64,000 nucleotides of DNA from Rhodococcus sp. SBT000017 (GTDB taxonomy: Bacteria > Actinomycetota > Actinomycetes > Mycobacteriales > Mycobacteriaceae): NCBI RefSeq assembly GCF_003688915.1, contig NZ_REFU01000001.1, positions 3,224,001-3,288,000 of the forward strand, written 5' to 3'. Position numbers and translations under genes: made by a program. The stretch's first letter is position 1. Every line of letters begins with the position of its first letter. This document shows positions 1 through 8,710 of this stretch, piece by piece. The notes below the pieces were generated by a model. It searched no databases. It was not told the DNA's origin and worked only from the letters and a program-made list of their open reading frames with translations.

Positions 1-86
1 ATCTCGACAGTTTTCACGAAGCATTCGACGTACAGCCCGGAGATGCGCTGTACTTGGAGCCGGGGAAGCGCGTCAGGATCTGGTAG
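1..86 (+). CDS. 3' end of an unidentified gene
   Basis: A frame is open from the window edge to a TAG at 84-86 and encodes the last 27 residues of a protein, ending GKRVRIW. The fragment (DVQPGDALYLEPGK) could be the edge of a small beta-barrel such as a cupin or TOBE domain, but it is too short to assign. The P450 begins 32 bases downstream on the same strand, so the two could be co-transcribed. Confidence 0.4.
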   Translation, partial: LDSFHEAFDVQPGDALYLEPGKRVRIW

Positions 87-118
87 TTCCGAGTAGGGCA
101 ATGGGGAGGGAATTTCGG

Positions 119-1429
119 ATGAGGGAATACGCACGCTGGCTTGCCGCTCACGGGGTCATCAGGTTCGGGGCCAAACGAGCAGCGGCCGCGGGTGATCCGC
201 AGGCGATGCTGGTAGCCGATCCGGCGACGCGGGCCAATCCGACGCCGGTCTACGAGAAGCTCCGCGCCACCGCGCCGCTGGTGAAGACTCGGATCTCGAA
301 CATCACCGTGCACCACCGGGTGGCGTTCGATCTGCTGCGATCGGACGACTTCCGCGTCACTCAGCTGGGTGCAACCCTCCCCGGTCCGTTGCGGTGGATC
401 GAGGAACACACCAGATCCGGCGCACTGCACCCGATTCTGCCGCCGTCACTGCTCTCGGTGGAGCCACCCGACCACACCAGGTACCGCAAGCTGGTGTCCT
501 CGGTCTTCACCGCCCGCGCGGTGAAGAAGATGCGCGATCAGGTGCAGGAAACTGCCGATGCTCTGCTCGACGAGCTGTCCGACGGCTCTCCGGTCGTCGA
601 CATCGTCGATCGCTATTGCGCGCGGCTGCCGGTCGCGGTCATCGGGCGCATCCTCGGCGTTCCCGAGGAGGACAATCAACGAGTCCTCGAGTTCGGCGAG
701 ATGGCCGCACCCAGTCTCGACATCGGATTGTCGTGGTCTCAGTTCAAGCAGGTCGAGCGTGGGCTGATCGGTTTCGACGCCTGGCTCTCGCAACACATTG
801 CCGGATTGCGCCGCAACCCCGGTGACGATCTGATGAGCCAGCTGATCGCTGCGGAGGACGAGGGCATCGGCCTCAACGACGAGGAGCTCAGGGCCACTGC
901 AGGTCTGGTGTTGGCTGCAGGGTTCGAGACGACGGTCAATCTGCTCGGCAGCGGCATCCAACTTCTGCTGGATCATCCCGACCAACTGGCTGTGCTGCAA
1001 CAGGATCCGTCGCACTGGCCCACCGCTGTCGACGAGATGCTGCGGATGGAGTCTCCCGTACAGCTCACGGCCCGCATGGCCAAGCGCGACGTGGAGGTCG
1101 AGGGGGTGACGGTACACGAGGGCAAGCTCGTCGTGCTGGTACTGGCCGGTGCCAATCGGGATCCGCTGGTGTTCGAGGACCCCAATCGCTTCGACGTGAC
1201 CCGCGCCAATGCCGGTAAGCACCTGTCGTTCTCGGGAGGGCGTCACTACTGCCTCGGTGCTGCACTCGCCAAGGCCGAATCGGAAGTGGGCCTCAAGACC
1301 CTGTTCGATCGGTTCCCTCACCTGCGGACGGCAGGCGAGGGAACCCGACGCAACACCCGAGTCCTACACGGGTGGGCCACTCTCCCGGTGGATCTCGGCC
1401 AGCCTGCTACGACAACCGCAGGCCGGTAG
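119..1429 (+). CDS. cytochrome P450
   Basis: Soluble bacterial class I cytochrome P450 of 436 residues, the normal length. The I-helix oxygen-activating motif AGFETT lies near residue 267, the K-helix ExxR (EMLR) near 305, and the heme-ligand loop FSGGRHYCLGAALAKAE has its Cys near 377. The ATG at 119 is chosen over the in-frame ATG at 101 because GGGAGGG at 104-110 is well placed as its ribosome binding site. It needs a ferredoxin and a reductase, and neither is encoded nearby. The substrate cannot be inferred. Its last 23 bases overlap the end of the convergent ugpC gene. Confidence 0.93.
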   Translation: MREYARWLAAHGVIRFGAKRAAAAGDPQAMLVADPATRANPTPVYEKLRATAPLVKTRISNITVHHRVAFDLLRSDDFRVTQLGATLPGPLRWIEEHTRSGALHPILPPSLLSVEPPDHTRYRKLVSSVFTARAVKKMRDQVQETADALLDELSDGSPVVDIVDRYCARLPVAVIGRILGVPEEDNQRVLEFGEMAAPSLDIGLSWSQFKQVERGLIGFDAWLSQHIAGLRRNPGDDLMSQLIAAEDEGIGLNDEELRATAGLVLAAGFETTVNLLGSGIQLLLDHPDQLAVLQQDPSHWPTAVDEMLRMESPVQLTARMAKRDVEVEGVTVHEGKLVVLVLAGANRDPLVFEDPNRFDVTRANAGKHLSFSGGRHYCLGAALAKAESEVGLKTLFDRFPHLRTAGEGTRRNTRVLHGWATLPVDLGQPATTTAGR

Positions 1430-2486
1430 CGGAGTCGAAGAAGAACAGCTCGTCCAGCTTGGGAACCAGTCGAATGGTTTCGGCCAATGCGATGGACAAC
1501 TTGCGGTCGACACGGACCGAGATTCGTCCGGACGCAGTCGTCCACCCACCGTCGGTGCTGGGCGCGGAGGCGTAGACGAACGACTCCGCACCCAGTTCCT
1601 CGATCAGCTCGACGGTCAGTTGCAGGCCGGTACTGTCGCCCACCAGATCCCACGACTCCGGGCGGATACCGACAACGACGCGCTCGCCCGCCGAGGACGG
1701 GACGGGGATGCGCAACTCACCGAGTACGGCCGCGCCGTCGCGCACGGGGGCGTCGACCAGATTCATGCCGGGTGACCCGATGAATCCGGCGACGAACGTG
1801 TTGACGGGATTGTCGTACAACTCCCGCGGAGCGGCGATCTGCTGCAATTTGCCGTCCAACAGAACCGCGACGCGATCACCCATGGTCATTGCCTCGACTT
1901 GATCATGCGTGACGTACACCGTCGTGGTGCCCAATCGTCGTTGCAGACCGGCGATCTGGGCTCTGGTCGACACCCGCAACTTGGCGTCGAGGTTGGACAA
2001 TGGCTCGTCCATGCAGAACACCTTGGGCTGACGCACGATGGCGCGCCCCATGGCCACTCGCTGACGCTGCCCGCCGGAGAGCTTGCCGGGCTTGCGTCCC
2101 AGCAGTGGCTCGAGCTCGAGCATCTTCGCCGCATCGAGTACTCGGGCTGCGCTGTCGGACTTGCTCATTCCGGCATTGCGCAGCGCGAAGCCCATGTTGT
2201 CGCCGACGGTCATGTTGGGGTACAGCGCGTAGTTCTGGAACACCATCGCGACGTCCCTGGCCCGCGGAGCCAGCGAGGTGACGTCCACTCCGCCGATGTC
2301 GATGTGACCGCTTTCGACGGACTCGAGACCGGCGAGCATCCGCAGACTCGTCGACTTCCCACAGCCCGAAGGTCCGACGAGAACGATGAATTCACCGTCC
2401 GCGATGTCGAGTTCGAGGTTGTCGACGGCGAGCGAATCGGCACCCGGGTACCGGTGCGAGACACCGGCGTAGTGAACGGCGGCCAT
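1407..2486 (-). CDS. ugpC: UgpC-type ABC transporter ATP-binding protein
   Basis: Cytoplasmic ATPase of 359 residues in the MsmK/UgpC/MalK family that powers the importer encoded upstream. Visible motifs are Walker A GPSGCGKST, signature LSGGQRQRVAMGRA, Walker B VFCMDEPLSNLDA and H-loop VYVTHDQ, followed by a C-terminal regulatory OB-like region. ATG at 2484-2486 begins exactly where the family starts (MAAVHYAGVSH). It is the last gene of a four-gene minus-strand operon ordered ugpA-ugpE-ugpB-ugpC, as in Mycobacterium tuberculosis. Its first 277 bases are also read in another frame by the abnormally extended ugpB. Assignment to glycerophosphodiester uptake rests on gene order; a sugar substrate is possible. 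Confidence 0.9.
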   Translation of the reverse strand: MAAVHYAGVSHRYPGADSLAVDNLELDIADGEFIVLVGPSGCGKSTSLRMLAGLESVESGHIDIGGVDVTSLAPRARDVAMVFQNYALYPNMTVGDNMGFALRNAGMSKSDSAARVLDAAKMLELEPLLGRKPGKLSGGQRQRVAMGRAIVRQPKVFCMDEPLSNLDAKLRVSTRAQIAGLQRRLGTTTVYVTHDQVEAMTMGDRVAVLLDGKLQQIAAPRELYDNPVNTFVAGFIGSPGMNLVDAPVRDGAAVLGELRIPVPSSAGERVVVGIRPESWDLVGDSTGLQLTVELIEELGAESFVYASAPSTDGGWTTASGRISVRVDRKLSIALAETIRLVPKLDELFFFDSATGLRLS

Positions 2487-3811
2487 AACTGCGGCAGCTT
2501 CGGGGTGATCTGGCGGTCGATGATCTGCTGCAGCTGATCCGAGACGGATGCGAATGTCGTTGCGACATCGGCGTTCTGCAGCGCGATCTGCTCGAGTCCA
2601 GTACCGATAATCTTGTCGCCGCCGGGAACGAACACGCGGGCGTAGTCCTGCGAGCGGGTCAGCGCCAGTTGGTCCACGGCCGTCTTCGCGTTGGGGTTCG
2701 CCTCGAGGAATGCGATCTCCGACGGGTCCTGCTGCGCAGACTTGCGAACCGGCATGTAGCCGGTGTTCTGCGAGAAGTAGGCGGTGTTGGCGCCGTTGGT
2801 GACGAAGTCGATGAATTTGAGCGCGTTCACCTTTCGCTCGTCCGAGATCTTCGCTGGGATGGCCAGGCCCGCACCACCGGTGGGGCAGCCGGGGGTGCCT
2901 TCGGTGGCCGGCAGGAAGGCAGTACCGAACTCGAACGCGGCACCGGCCTTGATGGTGGACAGGTCGCCGGTGGAGGCGATGGTGGACGCGAGGATGCCCG
3001 CGGCGAAGTCGTTGGCGATGTCGTTGGACACCGCGGCGTACTTCTTCGTGTGAATCATGTCCTGCAGGAACTTGCCTGCCGCAATGGTATTGGGGTCGTC
3101 GAACTTGAGCTCGAACTGATCGGAGTACGATCCGCCGAACGTCCAGATCGGTCCCTCGAACGTCCACCCGAGGTAGTCGACGGCGTTGCCCCAACCGTGA
3201 GCGAGCTTGCCGTTTCCGACGACGGCCTGGATGCGCGGACCCCATTCGTCGAATTCCTGCCAGGTGGCCGGTCCGCGATCGGGCAGGCCGGCCTGCTGCC
3301 AGACGGCCTTGTTGTAGTAGAACAGCGGCGTCGAGCGCGCGTAGGGCAATGCCCAGTGGCTGCCGTTCCAGTTGTAGTCGGCCAGCAGTGAATCCACGTA
3401 GTCGGACTGGTCGACGCCCGCTGCGGAGAAGTGCTTGTCCAGCGGCTCGATCGCACCGGTGAGCGCGTAGTTGAACCACCAGACGTCCGAGAGCACGACG
3501 ACGTCGGGCACATCGTTGCCGGAGAGCGCAGCGTTGAACTTCTGCGACACCTCCTCGTAGTTCTTGCCACCGTCGATGAGGTTGACCGTCAGGCCGGGGT
3601 TCTCGGCCTGGAAGCGTGAGATCAGTTCCTGCTCGAACTCCTGGGACTTGCCCGGGTGGTTCGACCAGAAATTGATGGTGTTCGCATCGCCTTCGACGGC
3701 CTCGCCGCCCGACCCGCCCGATCCGGGGCCGCTGCACGCAGCGAGGGCAGCAGCGGCGGCAGCCGCACCGGTGAGCGTGAGGAAACCACGCCGATTGATG
3801 ATGTGTGCCAT
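2210..3811 (-). CDS. ugpB: UgpB-type extracellular solute-binding lipoprotein, stop codon apparently lost
   Basis: Substrate-binding protein of the Ugp importer. The N-terminus carries a twin-arginine-like NRRGFL and a lipobox LAAC (Cys about residue 26), so it should be exported and lipid-anchored. AGGAG upstream supports ATG 3811. The normal family length (about 440 residues) is reached at codon 441, where ugpC starts. The codon expected to be a stop is TTA at 2488-2486, overlapping the ugpC ATG. A TGA there would give the usual TGATG overlap. Instead the frame runs on for about 92 residues out of frame inside ugpC. That tail (Ser/Arg/Pro-rich) looks like translated noise. Either a real stop-loss mutation or a sequence error. 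Confidence 0.85.
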   Translation of the reverse strand: MAHIINRRGFLTLTGAAAAAAALAACSGPGSGGSGGEAVEGDANTINFWSNHPGKSQEFEQELISRFQAENPGLTVNLIDGGKNYEEVSQKFNAALSGNDVPDVVVLSDVWWFNYALTGAIEPLDKHFSAAGVDQSDYVDSLLADYNWNGSHWALPYARSTPLFYYNKAVWQQAGLPDRGPATWQEFDEWGPRIQAVVGNGKLAHGWGNAVDYLGWTFEGPIWTFGGSYSDQFELKFDDPNTIAAGKFLQDMIHTKKYAAVSNDIANDFAAGILASTIASTGDLSTIKAGAAFEFGTAFLPATEGTPGCPTGGAGLAIPAKISDERKVNALKFIDFVTNGANTAYFSQNTGYMPVRKSAQQDPSEIAFLEANPNAKTAVDQLALTRSQDYARVFVPGGDKIIGTGLEQIALQNADVATTFASVSDQLQQIIDRQITPKLPQLWPPFTTPVSRTGTRVPIRSPSTTSNSTSRTVNSSFSSDLRAVGSRRVCGCSPVSSPSKAVTSTSAEWTSPRWLRGPGTSRWCSRTTRCTPT

Positions 3812-3839
3812 GGTGTTCGACTCCTGATAGTGAGGTGAA

Positions 3840-4730
3840 TCAGCCCTTGACCGCACCGGAGGTGAGGCCCTTGATCATGTGGCGTTGCAGGACGAGAAAG
3901 ACGAGAAGGATCGGCAGAATGGTCAGCACCGTCGCGGCCATCACCGCACCCCAGTTGGTGTAGCCCTCGCTGTTCTGGAGCAGCGTCAACCCCACCGGAA
4001 GCGGTGCGACCGACGAGTCGTCGGACATCAGGAACGGCCAGAGGTACTCGTTCCATTCGGTGACGATCGTGATGATGGCGAACGCAACCATGGTCGGGCC
4101 CGACAGCGGCAGGATCACCCGGAACATCAGCCGTACCGGCCCGGCACCGTCCATCCGCGCGGCTTCGATGATCTCCGGCGGCAGCGACAGGAAGTGATTG
4201 CGCATCAGGAAGGTACCGAAGGCGACACCGGCCAGCGGAATGATGATGCCCTGGAACGAGTTCCGCCATCCCAACTCGGAGATGAGCGAGTAGTTGGAGA
4301 TGACGGTGATCTGATTGGGCACCATGAGCGCGGCGATGATGACGAGAAAGACGATGTTCTTGCCCGGGAAGCGCAGGAACACCAGACCGTAGGCGCTGAG
4401 AACCCCGAGAACGAACTTGATGGACGACACGGCCGTGGTGATGATGATGGAGTTGCGTAGATACGTGAAGAACGGCACCTCCGTCGTCGCCTCGTCGTAG
4501 TTCTGTGGATGAAACACGCTGGGCCACCACGTGACCGGCTGAACGTAGATGTCCGGTCGATCCTTGAAGGAGGTGATCAGGATCCAGAACAGTGGCAGCC
4601 CGATCATCAGCAGGACGGCGACCATGGCCGCGTATCCGAGGATGTTCGCGCTACGACGCGCACGGTGCTGGTCGCGCGGCCCTGGCACCTTCTCCGGTGT
4701 GGCCGTCCGAGGCTTGTCGGTCACAGTCAT
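3840..4730 (-). CDS. ugpE: UgpE-type ABC transporter permease
   Basis: Inner-membrane permease of 296 residues (MalG/UgpE branch of carbohydrate importers). A cytoplasmic N-terminus of about 30 residues is followed by about six hydrophobic segments and the ATPase-contacting EAA loop EAARMDGAGPVRLMFRVILP. It pairs with UgpA to form the channel and with UgpC as motor. ATG at 4730 overlaps the ugpA stop by four bases, indicating translational coupling. ugpB begins 28 bases downstream. Slightly longer than the M. tuberculosis protein at the N-terminus. Confidence 0.9.
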   Translation of the reverse strand: MTVTDKPRTATPEKVPGPRDQHRARRSANILGYAAMVAVLLMIGLPLFWILITSFKDRPDIYVQPVTWWPSVFHPQNYDEATTEVPFFTYLRNSIIITTAVSSIKFVLGVLSAYGLVFLRFPGKNIVFLVIIAALMVPNQITVISNYSLISELGWRNSFQGIIIPLAGVAFGTFLMRNHFLSLPPEIIEAARMDGAGPVRLMFRVILPLSGPTMVAFAIITIVTEWNEYLWPFLMSDDSSVAPLPVGLTLLQNSEGYTNWGAVMAATVLTILPILLVFLVLQRHMIKGLTSGAVKG

Positions 4731-5659
4731 CGCTGATCGTCTCGATCCATGATTCGTACCTGCACGAGGGTGACGATCAACAGCACGAGGAACAGGATCG
4801 TCGCGACAGTGGCGCCGTAGCCGGCCCGGAAGTTGCGGAACGTCTCCTCGTAGACCTGATAGACCATCGTGGTGGTGCCGGTGCCGAGCGGGCCGCCGCG
4901 CGTCATGACGTTGATGATGTCGAAGACCTGGAGCGAATTGAGCAGCACCGTGATGGAGAGGAAGAACGTCGTCGGACGCAGTTGCGGCAGAAGCACTTTG
5001 CGGAACGTGGTCCAGCGGCTCGCCTGATCGATCTCGGCCGCTTCCATCAATTCCTTACGCACGCCCTGCAGGGCCGCGAGGTAGATGACGAAGGTGTAGC
5101 CCAGGTTCTTCCAGAGGTACGTCACGGTGATCATGACCATGGCCCACTTGGGGTCCTGATAGAAATCCGGAACGGCGCCGAGACCGAAGCGTCGCATCAG
5201 ATCCTGGACCAGCCCGAAGTTGGGGTCGAAGACGAACTGGAACGCGATACCGATCGCGGCACCCGAGATGACGTACGGGGCGAAGACGGCGGAGCGAACG
5301 AAGTTGCGGCCCCTGAGCTTTCGATCGAGCAGCAGTGCCAACACCAGGCCGAGAACCAGTGAGCCCACCACTGCGGCGACCGTGAACACGACAGTGTTGC
5401 CGACGATTTGCCAGGTGTCCTCGCGGGAGGCCCACTCGCGGTAGTTGTCGAAGCCGACGAACGTGGAGGTCGGCGAGGACAGGTTCCAGTCGAAGAACGA
5501 GAACTGGAAGTTCTCGACCAGCGGCCGATAGGTGAACACGCCCAGCAGAACCAGGTTGGGGCCCACCAGAATCAGGAAGAGCGCGTAATCGGTCCACGGC
5601 CGCGAGAAGAAACGCTTCTCGCGTGCCCTGGGCAGCACTCGTTCGGTTGTTGCACTCAC
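4727..5659 (-). CDS. ugpA: UgpA-type ABC transporter permease
   Basis: First gene of the importer operon, encoding a 310-residue membrane permease of the MalF/UgpA branch. It has about six transmembrane segments and an EAA loop (EAAEIDQASRWTTFRKVLLP) near residue 210. The start at 5659 leaves 134 bases to the L,D-transpeptidase stop, enough for an own promoter behind the hairpin at 5741-5784. In M. tuberculosis the equivalent UgpAEBC system imports glycerophosphocholine; that substrate is inference here. Confidence 0.9.
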   Translation of the reverse strand: MSATTERVLPRAREKRFFSRPWTDYALFLILVGPNLVLLGVFTYRPLVENFQFSFFDWNLSSPTSTFVGFDNYREWASREDTWQIVGNTVVFTVAAVVGSLVLGLVLALLLDRKLRGRNFVRSAVFAPYVISGAAIGIAFQFVFDPNFGLVQDLMRRFGLGAVPDFYQDPKWAMVMITVTYLWKNLGYTFVIYLAALQGVRKELMEAAEIDQASRWTTFRKVLLPQLRPTTFFLSITVLLNSLQVFDIINVMTRGGPLGTGTTTMVYQVYEETFRNFRAGYGATVATILFLVLLIVTLVQVRIMDRDDQR

Positions 5660-5740
5660 CGCGAGGACTGTGCTCAGTCTCGGCTAACGAACGGTGAATT
5701 CGGCCCCAACGTGTGCCGTCACGCAGACCAAATGCTGCGC

Positions 5741-5784
5741 AGTGGTGCGGTTATGTGCCCGCTATGGCACTCAACCGCACCACT
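5741..5784 (-). terminator. long two-part hairpin after the L,D-transpeptidase gene
   Basis: Perfect 12-bp arms (AGTGGTGCGGTT at 5741-5752 and AACCGCACCACT at 5773-5784) enclose a second 5-bp stem GTGCC/GGCAC separated by a 2x2 mismatch, with a six-base loop. It begins 10 bases beyond the stop of the upstream gene and has no U tract, as is common for actinobacterial terminators. It should insulate ugpA from read-through. Confidence 0.75.
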
Positions 5785-5793
5785 GCAAAGCAC

Positions 5794-6702
5794 TCAACGG
5801 TTCCAGTCTCCGAGGCCGTCGGATCCGCTGAGGGTGCCGCCGTCGGTGTTGACGACGATGACGGGGTCGCCCTTCTGGACGTTCTCGAAGAACCACTTGC
5901 CGTCTTCGGTGCTGACGTTGAGGCAGCCGTGCGAGGCGTTGGAGTAGCCCTGCTGCGATTCCGACCACGGGGCCGCGTGCACGAAGATGCCGCTGTAGGA
6001 GATGCGCGTCGCATATTCGACGTACGTGCGGTAGCCCTCCTCGGAGTCCACGGGGACGCCGTAGGTGGACGAGTCCATGTACATGTCCCGGAATCGCTCG
6101 CCGACGATGTAGGTGCCGTTGGGGGTTTCGTGTCCGACCTTGCCCATCGAGGTGGGCATGGTGCGGACGACCTCGCCGTTGCGGGTGACGGTGATCTGCT
6201 TGGTGTTGTCGTCTGCGGTGGTGATGATGGAGTCGCCGGTGGAGAACTCGGCTTTCGCGCCACCTGCCTCGACGGTCACCTGGGTGTGCGCCGGGTAGAA
6301 CTCGTTGGGCAGCCACCGGACCTGGGTGTCGTTGATCCAGTAGAAGTGCCCGGGTACGGACGGGGTGGTGGTGACGCGGATGGCGCGCAGCGCGGCGTCG
6401 CGATCGCCGATGGCCTCGTCGAAGCGGATGGCGATGGGCTGCGCGACTCCGACGACCTCGCCGCCGGAGGGGCTGATGCTGGGATCGGCGAAGTTCGCCG
6501 GTGCGAGCTGCGGAACGAGCTGTTGCGGAGCGGGTGCAGCCGGATCCGAGGACCCCGGCATTCCGGGGATGGAGACGTCCGGGCCGCCCGGCCACAGTGG
6601 CGCGGCCTGTGCGGAACCGAATGCGGCGGACGCAGCAAGGGCTGTACCTGCAACGATCGCGCCGATACGGGCGAATCTGCGTGTGCGAACCGGTGATGCC
6701 AT
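5794..6702 (-). CDS. L,D-transpeptidase with Ig-like domain
   Basis: Exported cell-wall enzyme of 302 residues that makes 3-3 peptidoglycan cross-links. A signal peptide with an RTRR start and a long Ala-rich core (residues 1-34) is followed by a Pro-rich linker, an Ig-like domain (about 60-140) and the YkuD catalytic domain, whose motif SHGCLNVS places the nucleophilic Cys near residue 260. The upstream conserved His is in FVHAAPW. ATG 6702 has AAAGGATG as ribosome binding site; longer in-frame starts would precede the signal peptide with unrelated sequence. Related to mycobacterial Ldt proteins; which paralog is unclear. Confidence 0.9.
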   Translation of the reverse strand: MASPVRTRRFARIGAIVAGTALAASAAFGSAQAAPLWPGGPDVSIPGMPGSSDPAAPAPQQLVPQLAPANFADPSISPSGGEVVGVAQPIAIRFDEAIGDRDAALRAIRVTTTPSVPGHFYWINDTQVRWLPNEFYPAHTQVTVEAGGAKAEFSTGDSIITTADDNTKQITVTRNGEVVRTMPTSMGKVGHETPNGTYIVGERFRDMYMDSSTYGVPVDSEEGYRTYVEYATRISYSGIFVHAAPWSESQQGYSNASHGCLNVSTEDGKWFFENVQKGDPVIVVNTDGGTLSGSDGLGDWNR

Positions 6703-6998
6703 GTAACCCGACCATCCTTTGTGCTGCGTCGCGATGCCCACCGACAGAGCTGTGCGTGAGCAAAGCCCATTAACACATACCGCCCCGACATTTGCTAATC
6801 GGATATCTCCGAAACGGACGAAAGAAACCGCGAGTACGAGTATCTTCCCGCAACCGGTCCCGAGCACTGTCTCTGCAGGCCAGGGCGTATGTGTCGGCAG
6901 CCGGGGAACGGGTATGTGCGAGGGGAGCACATCCCGTCCAGACACCGGCGGTTTCCGAAACGGACTCTTCTTCGTCCGGTGTCCGAAAAGGGTAGACC
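6703..6998. promoter_or_regulatory. divergent intergenic region with two identical TCCGAAACGGAC sites
   Basis: 296 bases between the divergent L,D-transpeptidase and glycosyltransferase genes hold no ORF I can support. The 12-mer TCCGAAACGGAC occurs exactly at 6808-6819 and 6954-6965. Its core TCCG-AAA-CGGA is an inverted repeat. The copies sit about 106 bases from the ldt start and about 34 bases from the GT2 start, so they could be operators for a shared regulator. No known riboswitch is recognisable. Confidence 0.4.
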
Positions 6999-7718
6999 GT
7001 GATCTCCGATGCTCTCCCCCGTACCCCAGTCAGTCACATCGTCGTCGTCGTACCCGCGCACAACGAGCAGGATCTGCTCGACGCCTGCCTGACCGCCTTG
7101 GCGCGTGCGCAGCGCCGCGTCATGGACGTGGCCTCGGTGTCCGTCTCGACGATCGTCGTGCTCGATGCGTGCACCGACGACTCCGCGCTCATCGCGGCAC
7201 GTCATCCGTCCGTGTCGGCTGTCGAGGTGGCTCATCGCAACGTCGGAGCGGCCAGAGCCGCCGGATTCGCGACGTACGCCCCCGAACACTGCGCATCCAC
7301 CTGGTTCGCCACCACCGATGCCGACACCCGGGTGGGTGAGGACTGGCTGCTCGGCCATCTCCGGCACGCCGCAGAGGGTGCTCGAGCGATAGCAGGAACG
7401 GTGGCCGTCGATTTCGAGGGCCACGTCGAGGAGAACCTCGGGCTGAGGTCGTCGTACGACGCGCACTACCGCAACGAGTTCGGCCACCCACACGTGCACG
7501 GTGCCAACCTCGGTGTCCGAGCGACGGAGTACCTCTCCGTCGACGGATTTGCACCACTGACCACCGGCGAGGACCACGATCTGGTCCGACGCCTCGAGCT
7601 CGGCGGCATCGAGTGCCGTCGGGTGTGCGACATCCCTGTCACGACGTCGGGTCGACTGCGCGGGAGAGCGCCCGACGGCATGGCCGGATTCCTACGTTCC
7701 CTGGAGGCCACCGCATGA
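6999..7718 (+). CDS. family 2 glycosyltransferase
   Basis: Cytoplasmic GT-A fold glycosyltransferase, 239 residues, GTG start. The N-terminus VVVVPAHNEQDLLDACL is the GT2 nucleotide-sugar-binding strand, DACTDDS and TDADTRV are the acidic metal-binding motifs, and GEDHDLVRRL near residue 192 is the ED catalytic-base motif. There is no membrane anchor. It is the first gene of a tightly overlapping four-gene operon; its TGA overlaps the next ATG. Donor and acceptor are unknown, but the PIG-L deacetylase two genes downstream suggests an N-acetylated sugar. Confidence 0.85.
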   Translation: MISDALPRTPVSHIVVVVPAHNEQDLLDACLTALARAQRRVMDVASVSVSTIVVLDACTDDSALIAARHPSVSAVEVAHRNVGAARAAGFATYAPEHCASTWFATTDADTRVGEDWLLGHLRHAAEGARAIAGTVAVDFEGHVEENLGLRSSYDAHYRNEFGHPHVHGANLGVRATEYLSVDGFAPLTTGEDHDLVRRLELGGIECRRVCDIPVTTSGRLRGRAPDGMAGFLRSLEATA

Positions 7719-8710
7719 GCGAGACCGGTTTTCTCGAATCCACCGACCGAACAGACATCGACACCGGACTGCGCGCCGCGTTCTTGGCGTTCGAGGCGGA
7801 CGGCCGTCTCGACCTCGCGCTGCCCGGCTCGGGATACACCGATCTGCGCTGGCAGTCGCTCGCCGCCCTGAGCCGTCACAACACGGTGCTGGGCCGATGG
7901 TCCGAAGCGCATACCGACGCGATCGCGATCCTGCACGAACTCGACGGCCCGACGCCGCAGCGCGGGCAGATCTGGGGAGTGTGGGCTGCGGAACCGCCTG
8001 CGCCGATTCTCGAAGCGGTGCTGGAGGATTCGGGCTGGGTTCTCACCGGAACGAAACCGTGGTGCTCGGGTGCGTCACTGTGCACGCACGCTCTGGTCAC
8101 TGCGCGCGTGGAGGGCAGTCCTCGACTGTTCGCCGTCGATCTGACGCATCCGGGCGCAACTCCGGTACCGAACACGTGGCATGCGGTGGGGATGAGCGAG
8201 AGCGATTCCGGCTCGGTCGCATTCGACAGCGTCCCGGCCGTTGCGGTCGGCGGACCGGCCGACTACCTCACCCGGCCGGGCTTCTGGCACGGGGCCATCG
8301 GGGTGTCGGCAGCCTGGTTCGGTAGCGCGTGCGCGGTGGCGGACACGCTGCATGCCGCCGTCCGCGACAGGCCGGATCCGCACCGTGCCGCACATCTCGG
8401 TGCCATCGCGGCAGCACTCGGTGCGGCGTCGAGCGCGCTGACCACCGCTGCAGCCGAGGTGGACGCGGATCCGTTCGACCGCTCCGGTCGAGCCCGAATC
8501 CGAGCCCGCATCGTGCGGGCGGTGGTCGAGGATGCGGCGACTCAGTGCATCGACCGCGTCGGTCGCGCTCTCGGTGCAGGCCCGCTGTGCAGCGATGCCG
8601 AGCACGCGCGACGCGTCGCAGATCTCACCGTCTATCTGAGGCAGAGCCACGCCGAACGCGATCTCGAAGCGCTCGGACACGACATCGCCGAGGAGGACAA
8701 CCCATGGTAG
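7715..8710 (+). CDS. acyl-CoA dehydrogenase-like flavoprotein
   Basis: 331 residues, shorter than the usual 370-390 of acyl-CoA dehydrogenases. The middle beta domain is recognisable (WGVWAAEPP, then GWVLTGTKPWCSGASLCTHALV, a flavin-contacting pattern), followed by a helical C-terminal domain. I could not place the catalytic Glu with confidence, so it may act on an unusual substrate or not as a dehydrogenase. Start ATG overlaps the GT2 stop by four bases and its own stop overlaps the deacetylase start. Operon context with a sugar deacetylase and methyltransferase suggests a role in building a modified glycolipid or aminosugar, not in beta-oxidation. Confidence 0.75.
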   Translation: MSETGFLESTDRTDIDTGLRAAFLAFEADGRLDLALPGSGYTDLRWQSLAALSRHNTVLGRWSEAHTDAIAILHELDGPTPQRGQIWGVWAAEPPAPILEAVLEDSGWVLTGTKPWCSGASLCTHALVTARVEGSPRLFAVDLTHPGATPVPNTWHAVGMSESDSGSVAFDSVPAVAVGGPADYLTRPGFWHGAIGVSAAWFGSACAVADTLHAAVRDRPDPHRAAHLGAIAAALGAASSALTTAAAEVDADPFDRSGRARIRARIVRAVVEDAATQCIDRVGRALGAGPLCSDAEHARRVADLTVYLRQSHAERDLEALGHDIAEEDNPW

